Shown here: positions 11,013 through 22,011 of the stretch, one piece after another
How positions within the stretch are numbered: the first letter of the stretch is position 1
How the letters are laid out: each line of letters starts with the position of its first letter
Source of the DNA: Hippasteria phrygiana
Taxonomy: Eukaryota; Echinodermata; Asteroidea; Valvatida; Goniasteridae
DNA: 64,000 nt
NCBI GenBank assembly: GCA_037893225.1
Contig: JAZGUH010000023.1
Location: forward strand, 384,501 to 448,500
Direction: 5' to 3'
Notes under the pieces: generated by a model
Told to the model about the DNA's origin: nothing
The model's input: only the letters and a program-made list of their open reading frames with translations
Database searches by the model: none
Program-made: the position numbers and the translations under genes

Positions 11013-12379
11013 TAGTAAAATCGTGAAGTCATGTCCTTCCTCCATGGTATAATATAATGGTATAACGATGGAGAAATACACAGAATAGAACTTCAAAAAT
11101 GTAAATAAATGAATAACTTAATAATTGACTTACCCTTCCAACACTAGGCCAACCACGGGATAACAAATATCATAATTACGGATAACCTTTCAATCTCCAA
11201 AATGGGTTTATCGTTCGCTGTTTTTGTTCACATCGCGAAACAAACTTCCTCATCATACCACATGCACAGCGACTGGGTTTACACATATGGAGGAAGTACA
11301 TGTACCCATGGAGGAAGGAAAGGCAAAACGTACATGTAGACTACACGTTTAATTCTACATGTACAATGTGAACGATGCATGGCGTATACGGTGAGTTTAC
11401 GGATCAATTGACACGCACGATGCACGCATGATTGGTTCAAGGCCGGACTACAAAGCTTTGCGGCAAAGAAATTTGCATAATGCGGCTCGCGGGGATTACA
11501 TTGCCCAGATGGTTTCTGTCGTCCACATTGGTAGGACCATGGAGGAAGGAACATGGTAGGACCATGGAGGAATAAAAACACATGTACGTACATGTACATA
11601 GAGGTGTTAATATATGGTACATTATTATTATGGTACTTATTAATTGCATGTGTGCATGATTGTGTATTTTTTGTGAATTGCCTGAATAAAGTATTATTTT
11701 TTTTTAATTATTATTATTATTATGTATACGCATGAAGGAATGGTATACGTGATGCATGTACCATACACGTAACGTGTGCCCATGGAGGAATAAAAATATA
11801 CTTCGTCACGCTTGAGAGCATTAGGCCGAGTAAAAAAAAACATGTTTCACGTCCGGGTTTTCAAAAAAAGAGGAAGAGGGGCTTTTTGTTATCTATTTTC
11901 AAGATGGCCGTCATTTAAAAAAAATTCTGGAAACCGTTGGTGTTTCCCTGTTCAAAGACGCATTGAAAATGAAAGAGGCATGTTGGACCAAGAGAACTGA
12001 ACATATTTAAAGTGTTTTATAGTATGTTTGTAGCACCATATCAGCAGAAACAAACTTCCGAATCGCAAGTATTTATTTTCCGATTGACTGGTTGACATAT
12101 TTGATTTTTATACATAATTTATCTGTGGTAAATTATTTTTTTAAATCCAGGCGGCCTCCAAAAACGGGAAGCGGGCGGGGACGCGAAACATGTTTTTGTT
12201 TGTTATTTCGCCTTATCGTCTAGTCCATTTTGTGTGTGTGAAAATCTAGTACATGTATCCATTACATACAGCGCATAATTATAAGCTCAGGAAAGGTTGG
12301 GGGGGTGGGGGGGGGGGGGGGGGGCCTACGCACTCCCCATTGCATTACAAAAGGAGGACGGTGTCATATGAAAATCCGA
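11013..12379. other. Intergenic with a recurring CCATGGAGGAA phrase
   Basis: CATGGAGGAA or its reverse occurs near 11037, 11287, 11309, 11539, 11562 and 11780, often followed by TAAAAA. This suggests the ends of one or more small elements, but I could not pair the boundaries. A G run lies at 12298-12324. No gene seen. Confidence 0.4.
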
Positions 12380-12683
12380 CTACCATGAAACTTGGGCTTC
12401 TCTTCCCTATTATTGGTTAAACCCTCCCACGTGACCGGCAACTCTCCCAATTATCGATATTATCGATCACTTGGCATGTGTAATACTATCGTATTTCATG
12501 GTGACCAAATTTCACGCTACACCGGCCGTTAAGTCCTATGAATAACCGACTCCTCTTCCCTATCATTGGTTAAAACCTCTCACGTGACCGGCCACTCTCC
12601 CAATAATCGATTCATCGATCACTTAAGGCATGTGCAATACTACCGGTACAATATTTGATGGTGACTAAAATGTCACGCTACAT
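12370..12683. repeat. Two-copy tandem duplication, about 165 bp
   Basis: The block from CCGACTACC...CTTCTCTTCCCTAT... through ...GGTGACCAAATTTCACGCTAC repeats as CCGACTCCTCTTCCCTAT...GGTGACTAAAATGTCACGCTAC. Shared landmarks are ATTGGTTAAA, CACGTGACCGGC and ATCGATCACTT. Confidence 0.75.
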
Positions 12684-12802
12684 CATCATCTGGACGCGTT
12701 TGTAAAGGCAGAAATCCCCATCCCAATTTTTTAATATTTCTCCGGGCCCCCAAGCTATTTTTACAATAATTTTAAAATTCGGTCCAGAACATTTGGATAG
12801 AC

Positions 12803-13295
12803 TACGGAAGCTTAAAGTGACCATCCACGTTTCCGCGTTTCTCTGATAGATTTTCATGGAAAGACGTCTTTCCATGATATTGTATCTGGGGAAAACGTCT
12901 TTCCGAGATACGATAACATGGAAAGATGTCTTTCTGAGATACGATTATCGTCAAGGGGCGGATCTAGCCTTTCATTTAGGGAGGGGTTGTACCCACCTAT
13001 ACCGGCAGTGTATGGACCAGCGGTATACCCACTGGTAACAAGGATGTGGTTTAGCATTTAACTTTGCTCAGCAACCCAAGGGAGGGGGTGGGGGGGGGGG
13101 GGGGGGGGTTGCAACCCCCGCAATCCCCCTCTAGATCATGGAAAGACGTCTTTCCGAGATACGATATCATAGAAAGACGTCTTTTCGAGATACGATTATC
13201 ACAGAAAGACGTCTGAAATATCTTAGTATTCCATCTTTCCGTGAAAATCTATCAGAGAAACGCGGAAACTCGGATGGTCACTTTAAGCTTCCGTA
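12803..13295. mobile_element. Fold-back element with an AAGACGTCTT array
   Basis: The arms TACGGAAGCTTAAAGTGACC and GGTCACTTTAAGCTTCCGTA are exact inverted ends and extend inward to GTTTCTCTGATAGATTTTC. ATAGAC flanks both sides (12797-12802 and 13296-13301), a candidate target duplication. Internally, GGAAAGACGTCTTTCC (itself palindromic) or a variant recurs near 12856, 12892, 12929, 13139, 13170 and 13204. A G-run at 13081-13109 splits the array. Confidence 0.7.
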
Positions 13296-13707
13296 ATAGA
13301 CTCCGGCCTTCCCATCAATATTTACGTGTAGTGTTTGAAAGCGTTAAGAAAAAAATCCCTGCTCGTTTTCCTGAATTAAATTTGTGCATTTCCCAAGTTT
13401 CTTTGTCCATGCTCTTTCATTTTTCCATTTTAACGGACTACATGTAATTTTCAAGGAATTGAGTGTCCTTCGACTGACAATTTACCCGTTAATAAACCCA
13501 CGTCTATTCGATAAATAAACTTGGCTGACGTTTTTTTGTTCAAGTGTTTTACTGGAAAGCGACTAAAACTTCGGACGCTGGTAAATAGCAATTTAATTTG
13601 AAAATTGTTTTTTCGGGGATGTCATCACTCACAAAAAGCACGGACACGGAGACTTTAAATTTGACCTGACGTAGTCTGCATCCTGTCTTGAATTCTACCC
13701 TTAAATT

Positions 13708-13924
13708 ATGTCAGCTCGGTATCTCAAAGGTCAAAGGTTTTTCGGTATAAAATTACTGACGTAATGTCACGCCATGTTACGCGAACGCCCATACTGATTG
13801 CATTTAACACGTGTGCGTTGTGCGACCACATTTTGCGTTCACACGCGCGCGTTCAGTCACGCGGGTCATTAAGGATAAAATGTAATTGTGCACATGCTTA
13901 GTTAAAATACCGAACTGGCTTGTT
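13708..13924 (-). mobile_element. AATAAGCC-family MITE
   Basis: Reverse-oriented copy: GTCAGCTCGGTATCTCAAAGG at the left and AAAATACCGAACTGGCTTG at the right. The core ATGGGCGTTCGCG-type block is present in reverse. Ends have diverged more than in the 7150 copy. Confidence 0.7.
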
Positions 13925-14451
13925 GCCAATGATAAAAGTCATTCTAAAAAAATAAAAACCAAACAAAAAACACTTCTAACAAAGAGAAAAGGAGACTTCG
14001 CAAAACCATTTTTTTCCCTTAATCATTTGACTCACTTCAAACTGTCGAGCAGATTTAATTAATGATAAATTGCATATTGTATAAACCTCAACAAAAGTCA
14101 CTGACAGAAATGAGAGCGCTGAAATTTCTACTATGGAAAAAGGACAAAAAATTACCAAGGAACACACAGACGCATAAAGTAAGCGTACTAAATTACCAAA
14201 AGCTCTGTTGGAAATTCTATTTGTTTTCATTACAAGAATATGCAATATACATTGTATGTAGTTGCTATTTATAAAATATACACACATTGTTTCCTTTTCA
14301 GAAAGCAAACATCTTGAGAAAAAAAAACTTCTTTCCAATAGTTGCCAAAGATTTTCAATTGTCAAAATATATTTACACACATGTACAACTGTTCTACATG
14401 TTGTACTTTCCTATACTGGTGAGGACAATGCTTTGTGTTTCCTATTGTTCC
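13925..14451. other. Intergenic, no feature recognised
   Basis: AT-rich. The 134-aa minus frame at 13976-14380 has no domain I recognise and no splice context. Confidence 0.4.
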
Positions 14452-14677
14452 TTAAAGCCTTTGCGTACGGAAGACGCCATATGGCGCAAAAAAAACAAAA
14501 CAGTGCCACCAGGCCGGATGACGCCATTGGCCGCCGTTTGTGCAATTTCAATCCATTGTTGGATTATTGTGTATGTCATGCTTGACTGCACAAACACATT
14601 GTGGCCGTTTCGCTTGGCTGCCAGAGCCGCAGCAACACCCCGACGTCTCCCGTAAAATACCGTGCTCAAGGGGTTAA
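14452..14677 (-). mobile_element. TTAACCCC-family MITE (piggyBac-like)
   Basis: TTAA at 14452 and GGGGTTAA at 14670-14677 bound a 226-bp unit. The interior shares the TGGATTATTGTGTATG and GGCCGTTTCGCTTGGCTG blocks with copies at 17362, 22120, 41047, 47149, 54393, 57179 and 60317. Confidence 0.75.
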
Positions 14678-14920
14678 TATAACCCAACCCAATAGACTAA
14701 GCACGTACTTCTACGTTCAAGGACCGATTTAAACAAAAGACCGTCTCCCAAAGACAAGAAAGATTACTTTGTACAGTATTTTCTTTCTCCTCGTCCTCGA
14801 ACGTAGTACAGTACATGTACATTGTACACACACAAACACAATCACACAGCTTTACGTTCCATGCCTAGTGTGGACTTCCCTTTGTTTTCATGTAGTTAGA
14901 AAAAACTTATGGAAGTGAAC

Positions 14921-15335
14921 TTATGACTTATGGAAGTGAAACTTCAAACCACTCAAAGAAGTATGGAAAGGATGATGACAGGCTACACCAGGGGGAGACC
15001 GCAAAACCAATGTGTGGATCAGGGAACAGACAAAAGTGAATGATGTGATGATGACGGTAAAAAGATCTAAATGGAGATGGGCTGGACACCTTGAAGAAGA
15101 GTTGATGAAAGATGGAGCCGATTAACAACAGAATGGCAACCATTATATGGCAACCATTATATGGCAAAAGGAAGCGAGGGAGACCACGGACAAGATGGAG
15201 AGATGAACTGGTGAAGAAAACAGGGATAACAGCATGGAAGAGACTTGCTAAAGATAGAGACAGATGGCGTGATTTGGGAGAGGCCTTTGTCCAGCAGTGG
15301 GACGAAACAGGCTGATGATGATGATGATGAAGAAA
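14921..15335 (+). pseudogene. LINE (RTE-like) reverse transcriptase 3' end, decayed
   Basis: A frame-shifted reading gives the C-terminal signature of an endonuclease/reverse-transcriptase LINE: YGSET near the start, then GKRKRGRPRTRWRDEL, WKRLAKDRDRWRDLGEAF and QQWDE just before the end (clean frame at 15112-15315). A 14-bp duplication (GCAACCATTATATG) and several frame breaks show it is dead. The copy ends in a TGATGATGATGA microsatellite, as RTE-clade elements often end in short tandem repeats. Family assignment is by motif recall. Confidence 0.7.
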
Positions 15336-16025
15336 AAAGGAGACAAAGCTCATTTCCACGCACTGTGAACATTCTTTTACCCCAAAATTTTGATTGTGAT
15401 CCCTTTTAAAGTATTCCCCTTCATCTTGCGACAGATAAACCTAACCCAAAAATGCCTCCAAACAAGTTTTAGACCTTATGTGGACATGTGCAAGTCCACA
15501 TAAGGTTCAATCTCCTACTTCATGTGGACCTCTTTTGTTAACAGGTCCACATTGAGTATGCAAAGTTAGAGCACGCTGTAGATTTGAGTAGACTGGTTTT
15601 CTGCCCCCAAACGAGGGGACCGGCATGGCACCTTTTAATCAGAGTCGAGTGCAGTTTCCATTCTTGTTAAATCGAGTCTGAATCAGAGAAAGGTATTTTT
15701 CTGAATGGACGTGTGTTTTGGCAAGTTCTTGCAGCTAGGAAAACTGCAATGTATTATGGGTACATCTATAATATGTAAACACCCTAATTAGCATACATCA
15801 GAAGAAATTTCTCCGGGGTTTAATATACCTACTACCGGTCCCTGTACTCAAATTGAAAATGAAAATGGAGGGACTGGTAACCAGTCTAGGTCTTTCGTCA
15901 CTTATTAATAAAACTACTTCCTCAAATTACAGTTCCCTGTATGTACACTCATCATCCAATCTTACAAACCCATGTACCGTTACATCAAATCCATTAAAAA
16001 AAAAAAAAAAATTTGAATCTAGAAA
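15336..16025. other. Intergenic, no feature recognised
   Basis: Contains short inverted phrases such as TATGTGGAC and GTCCACATA near 15478-15505 and an A-run at 15996. No exon. Confidence 0.4.
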
Positions 16026-16204
16026 TACAGTCGAACACCTTTATAACAAGGTCCTTGGAACTTTACAATTTACCTTGTTATAACAGGTACCTTGTATTAT
16101 CAGTAATGGAAAACAAAGAAAAACAAAGACTCAGGACCTATTTTTTCCTTGTTATAAGCAGGATGTTGTATTAACAGTGCTCTTATTATCAGGGTTCGAC
16201 TGTA
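16026..16204. mobile_element. Tigger/pogo-like MITE
   Basis: TA at 16026-16027 and TA at 16203-16204 flank inverted ends CAGTCGAACACC and GGGTTCGACTG. Subterminal ACCTTTATAACAAGG and CCTTGTTATAAGCAGG blocks repeat. The CAGTCGAAC end with a TA duplication is typical of pogo/Tigger elements. About 175 bp, non-coding. Confidence 0.7.
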
Positions 16205-16436
16205 TTGTAAATTTTATGGAGCACTAGAAATGTGAGGAAATTCTTTAATAATTAAAAAAACAATTGTCTCAGTTTGATGACCATTTTACCAATGGTACAG
16301 TACTTATAAAGTCTGGATAAAAGAATGGTTCCGAAAACAAACAAAAAACAATGAAAAAGCTCCTTTTCTTTGGAAGCGCATGTTCTACTACAGACCGATG
16401 TGCAGAAGCTCACTTGGAGTCAAATTGTGAAACGAT

Positions 16437-17032
16437 TAGGGGTGTGCATCGGAACCGGGTACCCGAATACCTGACCGTTCATGTCAGGAACCGGTTCCAG
16501 ATCTAGATTATGGAATCGAGTACCCGTACAACTTTACATTATCGCATGGTAACTTCCCAACAAATGAAAAAGGAAAGGTTTCGAATGTTATTTGTCGGGA
16601 ATTTTCAAAATTAACACCCGACTACATGGGAAACCAGCACAGATTTCATGTTTATGACACTCACGAAAATTGACAAAGGGAATTCACCGGTTATGATTTT
16701 TGTAGTCTGGGTATGGATAAAGAGCCGCGACGAGACATAATTGCATGCCTCATTCCACAATAAATACAAATAAAAGCTTCTGTCTTTTGTGATATGCCGG
16801 TGCATGCACGTGCCGGAACATGTAATGGCGGAGTAGTGATCATGTTTACTGGACAGGCATGAGATTTTTCAGACTTTTGTCTGAAATCAGACTTTTGAAT
16901 CTCAGATAAAGACATTATTACAACTTCTTAGATTGGAAGTTTTGGGTTGGGTTTCTTTAACGGGTACCCAGGTACCCATATTTTTTTCAATCGGGTACCC
17001 GGTTCTTTTACTACCCGTAAAGGCACAACCTA
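16437..17032. mobile_element. hAT-type MITE, TAGGGGTGTGCA family, copy 1
   Basis: It starts TAGGGGTGTGCATCGGAAC and ends with a decayed GGCACAACCTA. It shares GGTTCCAGAT, TTATGGAATCGAGTACCCG and the ACTTTTGAATCTC block with the cleaner copy at 39944-40528. The flanks GAAACGAT and GTAAGGAT match at six of eight bases, consistent with an aged 8-bp duplication. Confidence 0.75.
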
Positions 17033-17103
17033 GTAAGGATGTAAGCACAAAAGGTCTATGCATGCCCGTCCAAGGGTAACACAGACATACAGTGTAACAT
17101 TAA

Positions 17104-17224
17104 TTAACCCTAACCCTGCCAGACGCAGCACAGTCCATCTGTGCTGACAGCTCGACTTTGCTGGACTCTCCACACAAGTCAATGTGACAAAGTATGCCAT
17201 CTGATGCGTCTGGCAGGGTTCTAG
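17104..17224. mobile_element. Small TTAA element (CCCTGCCAGACGC ends)
   Basis: TTAACCCTAACCCTGCCAG at the left is inverted as CTGGCAGGGTTCTAG at the right. A second copy at 62402-62550 has intact TTAA on both sides. About 120-150 bp, no coding. Confidence 0.65.
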
Positions 17225-17361
17225 CCAAAAATGCCCTGGAGGGTTTAGGGTTTGAAGAGAGTAGGTTAACTGGAAATTTCTGCTCGGAGCTAGCTGTACA
17301 ATAGGAGAGTTTTCATCTTACAATGTACAGTTTGTCACAAAATGACAATAATTACAGTTCA

Positions 17362-17570
17362 TTGACCCCTTGAGTACGGCTATTATGAGGGGCGGCTTTT
17401 GCAGCCAAGCGAAACGGCCACAATGTGCTTGTGCAGTCAAGCGTAACATACACAATAATCCAACAATGGATTGAAACTGCACAAATAGCGGCTGCACTGG
17501 CGTCATCTGGCCTGGTGGCACTGTTTTGTTTTTTTGCGCCATTTGGCATCATCCGTACGCAAGGGGTTCA
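17362..17570 (+). mobile_element. TTAACCCC-family MITE
   Basis: Ends ACCCCTTGAGTACGG and CCGTACGCAAGGGGT, with flanking tetranucleotides decayed to TTGA and TTCA. The interior carries the CAACAATGGATTGAAA block typical of the family. Confidence 0.75.
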
Positions 17571-17779
17571 TACATTTGAGGTATCCATAACATACTGCAA
17601 ATATCCAAAAAGTTTTACTTGAAGGACGCAAATGAAAATCATTGTAAGAGTTTACATATTTATCACTCCCTCCAAAAAGAACTTTAGTGTAAATAGTGGG
17701 GCAAGGGTTGGGATGAGGTCGGACAGGGGTTGGGGATAGGCAGGAGTGGAGGCATGGGGGTGGTGGATGGGGCTTGGGT

Positions 17780-18155
17780 TGAGGCAGAGGTTGGGAATGG
17801 GGTTGGGAATGGGGTTGGGAATGGGGTTGGGTATGGGGTGGGGCATGGGGTGGGGCATGGGGTGGGGCATGGGGTGGGGCATGGGGTGGGGCATGGGGTG
17901 GGGCATGGGGTGGGGCATAGGGTGGGGCATGGGGTGGGGCATGGGGTGGGGCATGGGGTGGGGCATGGGGTGGGGCATGGGGTGGGGCATGGGGTGGGGC
18001 ATGGGGTGGGGCATGGGGTGGGGCATGGGGTGGGGCATGGGGTGGGGCATGGGGTGGGGCATGGGGTGGGGCATGGGGTGGGGCATGGGGTGGGGCATGG
18101 GGTGGGGCATGGGGTGGGGAATGGGGTGGGGAATGGGGTGGGGAATGGGGTTGGC
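17780..18155. repeat. 12-bp G-rich minisatellite
   Basis: About 28-30 tandem copies of GGGGTGGGGCAT, changing at the two ends to GGGGTTGGGAAT. The plus strand has dense runs of four G, so quadruplex formation is possible. The long frames here in four reading frames exist only because a 12-bp unit without stops stays open in any frame. Confidence 0.9.
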
Positions 18156-18270
18156 ATGAGTTGAGGCATAGAGGTGGTGGATGGGGGTTGGGTGGGGCAA
18201 CAACTTCCCCCTCCCCCAGATCTAGTAAGCTCCCAAAATTAATGAGTGTGAAAGGGGAAATGTACATGTT

Positions 18271-18276
18271 TTTATT
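18271..18276 (-). terminator. Poly(A) signal of the zinc-finger gene
   Basis: AATAAA on the minus strand (TTTATT on plus), 108 bp past the stop codon at 18384-18386. It is the nearest canonical signal downstream. Confidence 0.5.
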
Positions 18277-18383
18277 ACTTTCATTTTTGTCTTGGAAGTG
18301 TTTCCTTCATATTGAGAGTCAGCAGCATCAATGTCTAGGGCCCTTTTCCATCCTCATTATTTAGCACATACGTGTACCAGACA

Positions 18384-19506
18384 TTACTGGTTGACCACAT
18401 GTACTTGTGTCATTGTACCTTCGATGTCTCCCGACTCTACAGCCTTGTCACCAGCTTCAGCCGTTCCTGTGCTCTGCTCGAAATTTGATTTTTCAACCTC
18501 AGTCGTCTCCTGTACCCCATCAGCATTTTCATCGCTAACTGTGTCTATTTGCTTACTTGTGTCCCTGGCAGATTTTGCGATGGCATCCTGAAGTTCTAAC
18601 AGATCACTGGTCCCGGCCTCGACCGGTGCCCCGGCCTCGACCGGTGCCCCGGCCTCGACCGGTGCCCCGGCCTCGACCGGTGCCCCGGCCTCGACCGGTG
18701 CCCCGGCCTCGACCGGTGCCCCGGCCCCGGCCTCGACCGGTGCCCCGGCCCCGGCCTCGACCGGTGCCCCGGCCCCGGCCTCGACCGGTGCCCCGGCCCC
18801 GGCCTCGACCGGTGCCCCGGCCCCGGCCTCGACCGGTGCCCCGGCCCCGGCCTCGACCGGTGCCCCGGCCTCGACCGGTGCCCCGGCCCCGGCCTCGACC
18901 GGTGCCCCGGCCTCGACCGGTGCCGCGGCCTCGACCAGTGACCCAGCCTCGACCAGTGACCCAGCCTCGACTGGTTCCCCGACAGCTCCTGAGTGATCCT
19001 CCTGTTGGTTCTCTTCTGCGAGCATCTCGTCAACTGCCTCTCCTTTCTTCCTCTCCCCCTGTGGGTCCTTGTGGGAGGACCTCTTTGTCTTCTCTTCCTT
19101 CTGTATTGTTTGCTTCTCTGCCGTCTTGGGCTTGAGCGATTTGAGCAGATGGGTCCTCCGATGACGGCGTATGTCTACTATCGATGCGTAGGCCTTGGAG
19201 CAGATATCACAGATGTGCTTCTTCTCCTTGGAGTGGACACGGACGACGTGCCGCCGGAGGGCACTGTCCCGTCGGAAGGCTCGCTGACAGACCTTGCAGG
19301 TGAAGGGCCTCTCGCCAGTATGGATCAACATGTGATCCTTGAGGTGGGGCAGGAGCTTGAAGACTTTGTGGCAGATGCCGCACTCGAAGGGTCGCTCGTT
19401 GGTGTGGGTACGCATGTGAACTTTTACCTCCGACTTACTTCGGAATGGCTTGTCGCACACATCGCACTTGTACTTACAGGGACGCGGCTTGACACGACTG
19501 CGAGTT
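18384..19506 (-). CDS. Zinc-finger gene exon 2 (four fingers and repeat tail)
   Basis: Codes residues 481-854. It has four fingers (starting CDVC, CGIC, CKVC and CDIC), then a basic linker, then the low-complexity VEAG/APVEAG tract, then an acidic Glu/Ser/Thr C terminus ending HVVNQ. The codons across 18600-18980 are almost all GC-rich, unlike the neighbouring coding sequence. Confidence 0.85.
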
Positions 19507-22011
19507 CTGCAAGGAGGTAAACAAATTTTGAGCTCTATGCACAAAAATTTAATCGGCAGGTACCACACAGACTTTTGTCTGTGAAAAAGGTTTTAATCCT
19601 AACTTCCCAGATGGTGTGAAAAACCGTATTGAAATTGGAGGATTCAGCTGACCATTAGGGTTACTGCAAATCTTTTAAAAAAGACAATAAAACCCCAAAA
19701 AATTGTTTTCTGAAAACTGCAGAAAAGTTTAAATGAAATCTACACAGCAAAATTGGACCGTGCTTTTTAAAGGTACCTGCAAATTTAATTCCTCCTCAAG
19801 GAGGGGAAGAGTGTCAATCAGAAATTGTATTTTTAGATTAACAAAATTAATTGTCAATAGTATTTTTTCTGTAAACAAATGCTTTTTGTTAAATGTGTGG
19901 AGAAACAAGTGTTTAATTTAAAATAATCAAAATAAAACCAAAAACATAAGTCACAGACCTGCACACAAATGCACTCAGCTGTTTGATGCCCATTCAAATG
20001 AAATTAGGTAATGCACATTTTGTGCAAGCAATTCAGGCGATACCCGTGGTAGGGCTGTTCATTTTCGAATAATTTAGTATTTGAATTTTCGAAACTTGGT
20101 TTGAACGAATATTCGAATATTCGATACTCGCTGATCAAGTTTTTCAGTGCATGCCGCACCGGTAAAAACAAACATTGCACGTAAAAGCACGCCGGTGTTT
20201 TACGTATGGCGATTGATATTATGGACCGTTCAAACGGCATTTTATTTCATGCCCCTTTTGTATCAAGGGTTTTACGGACGGGAACAATAAACCTCCGTCC
20301 ACAAAAAGTTACGATTGACAAAAATGCGGCATTTGACACTAAGCGCCGTAACTTTCCTATTAAAAATACATGCAGCATCAGAGTCGTATCTGTACGTGCA
20401 TATATATCTTTTTGAAGATTCGAACTGGCAAAGTGGTATTCGAATATTTGCTTGACGATTGAATATCAAATATTCGGGACAGCCCTAACCCGTGGGTATA
20501 CATCCAGCTCGCAACAAAACTTTTTATGAACCTCATCATGAAGCCATGGCCCCCGTCAATATAACTTACCCTTTCTCTGAAGCTTCTGTATTCTCTGCTT
20601 CATCGTCTTCCACTCCCGACCCATCGGCCATTCCTGATTGGTCAGTTGTCCGAGCTCTGGGCTTACGCTTCGGCTTTTCTACGCTGCATGAGGTCAATTG
20701 ATGCCTCTTTAAGTCCGATTCGAGTCGGTACTTCTTGTCGCACTTGTCGCAGGCGTATGCCCTCTGCGTGGCGTGCATGCGAATCATGTGTCTCTTGAGA
20801 GCGCTAGTTTGCCGGAAGCCTTTGCTGCAGACGTAGCAGACGTTAGGCCGCACATCGTTGTGGATCTTCATGTGGTCATTCAGATGGCTGATCTGTCGGA
20901 ACACTTTGTTGCAAACCTTGCAGACATAAGGCTTCTCCTCTGTATGAACCAGGACGTGCCGACGTAGGTGACCCTTCTGGATGAAGCCCTTATCGCAGAA
21001 GGGACATTTGAAGGGTCTGTCTGTAAGGTGCACCTTGGCATGGAACTTTAAATGACCTTTGCTCTTGTATGTCTTACCGCAGAGGTTGCAGCTGAACGGT
21101 CTTGGTTCTTTGTTCTGTGCGACGGGGATACTTTGGTTTACGATAGTGTTTACCTTCGGCATGACCACCTTGTTTTCTTTGTTCTCCTGCATCGTCAGCT
21201 GCTCTTTACTGACTGCAAAGTTCTCATCTTCCTGGATGTGGCCGCAGATCTTTGACGTCATCGTCTGCAGGTTCAGGACTGCAAAGTAGGTGATGTTGAC
21301 ATGAGTTTTCTCATGTCTGCGGAGGTCTGCCTCGCCACTGTATCCCCGGTCACAGATGGAGCACACGTAGTCACGTGCTGTGACGTGCATCCGGCTGACG
21401 TGGCGGAAGACGGCACTCTTCTGTCGGAAACCAACGTTGCAGATCTCGCACCGGTAAGGCTTCTCATCAGTGTGGATACGCTTGTGGCAGGTTAGATGGC
21501 TACTTTGCCGAAATGTCTTGTCACAAATATCACAGGCGAATGGCTTGTCCTGCGTGTGGATTCGAAGGTGGCGCTTGAGGTGGCCCAGCTGCAAGAAGCT
21601 CTGGTTGCACACGTCGCAGACGTACGGCCGGTCGTTGGTATGCACCTTCCGGTGATATTTAAGGTGGCTCTTGCAGGTATAACTCTTACCACACTCGCAA
21701 ATGAAGGGCCGGTGCCGGTCGCTGCTAACTGCAGCTTCCTGAAGCTCCTCCGATTCTTCATCGACTGGCTTGGAAGCAATCTGTTGGGCCATGTGCTGCA
21801 AGGTATCATCGGCACTCTCAAGCAGCTGGCCTAAGACGGCGATCACATCGTCCTCGCGGCTGGTCAGCGGGTTTCCGCTACTGTCCACAATGTTAGTCAT
21901 GTTGCCATTGTTAACAAGAGAGATCTCAATCGCAGCATCTCCACCACTATGTGTATCACTGGTACCGCCCTGGGTACTGACAACAAATGTGTGACATGTC
22001 TCCTCCTCCAT
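18384..22011 (-). CDS. C2H2 zinc-finger protein, 14 fingers, two coding exons
   Basis: A probable nuclear DNA-binding regulator of 854 aa. The ATG at 22011 follows an in-frame TGA nine to seven bases upstream. Exon 1 (22011-20570) ends with two bases of a codon at a GTAAGT donor; exon 2 (19506-18384) starts with the third base after a TTGCAG acceptor, so the phases join. Fingers fall in three clusters: residues about 104-238 (five), 308-442 (five) and 494-600 (four). The first finger has C-x-C instead of C-x2-C, and finger 10 ends H-x3-C, so both may be weak. No KRAB, SCAN or BTB domain precedes the fingers; the N-terminal 100 residues are acidic and Ser/Thr-rich. After the last cluster comes a Lys/Glu linker, then an APVEAG repeat tail (about 658-778). 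The 1063-bp intron holds a hAT-type MITE. I cannot name an orthologue. Confidence 0.85.
18600..18985 (-). repeat. Coding minisatellite in the zinc-finger gene
   Basis: Tandem 18-bp (six-codon) and 24-bp (eight-codon) units built on GCCCCGGCCTCGACCGGT (plus strand), encoding APVEAG and AGAPVEAG. About 18 units. All length steps are multiples of three, so copy-number change keeps the frame. Likely polymorphic in length. Confidence 0.9.
20050..20487. mobile_element. hAT-type MITE in the zinc-finger intron
   Basis: Ends TAGGGCTGTTC and GGGACAGCCCTA are inverted. ACCCGTGG flanks both sides exactly (20042-20049 and 20488-20495), an 8-bp target duplication as made by hAT transposases. The subterminal sequence is full of ATTCGAATATTCG motifs. 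Length 438 bp, no coding. Confidence 0.85.
20570..22011 (-). CDS. Zinc-finger gene exon 1 (ten fingers)
   Basis: Codes residues 1-480 plus two bases of 481. Clusters one and two are separated by a 70-residue linker rich in Gln, Glu and Asn. The finger order in both clusters is alike: three fingers with HL at the helix, a fourth with SA(V/L)-x-RH-x3-MH, and a fifth with DL-(R/K)RH. Confidence 0.85.

Noticed and set aside
14928..15372. 143-aa Ser/His/Phe frame on the minus strand
   Set aside because: It is antisense to the LINE fragment and its TGATGA tail.
17503..18267. Long Pro/His-rich and Gly/Val-rich open frames of 137-254 residues
   Set aside because: They are a stop-free 12-bp repeat read in several frames on both strands; no gene has that pattern.
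18557..19135. 192-aa Arg/Pro-rich frame antisense to the zinc-finger gene
   Set aside because: Shadow of the coding minisatellite; the minus strand has conserved fingers and proper splice phases.
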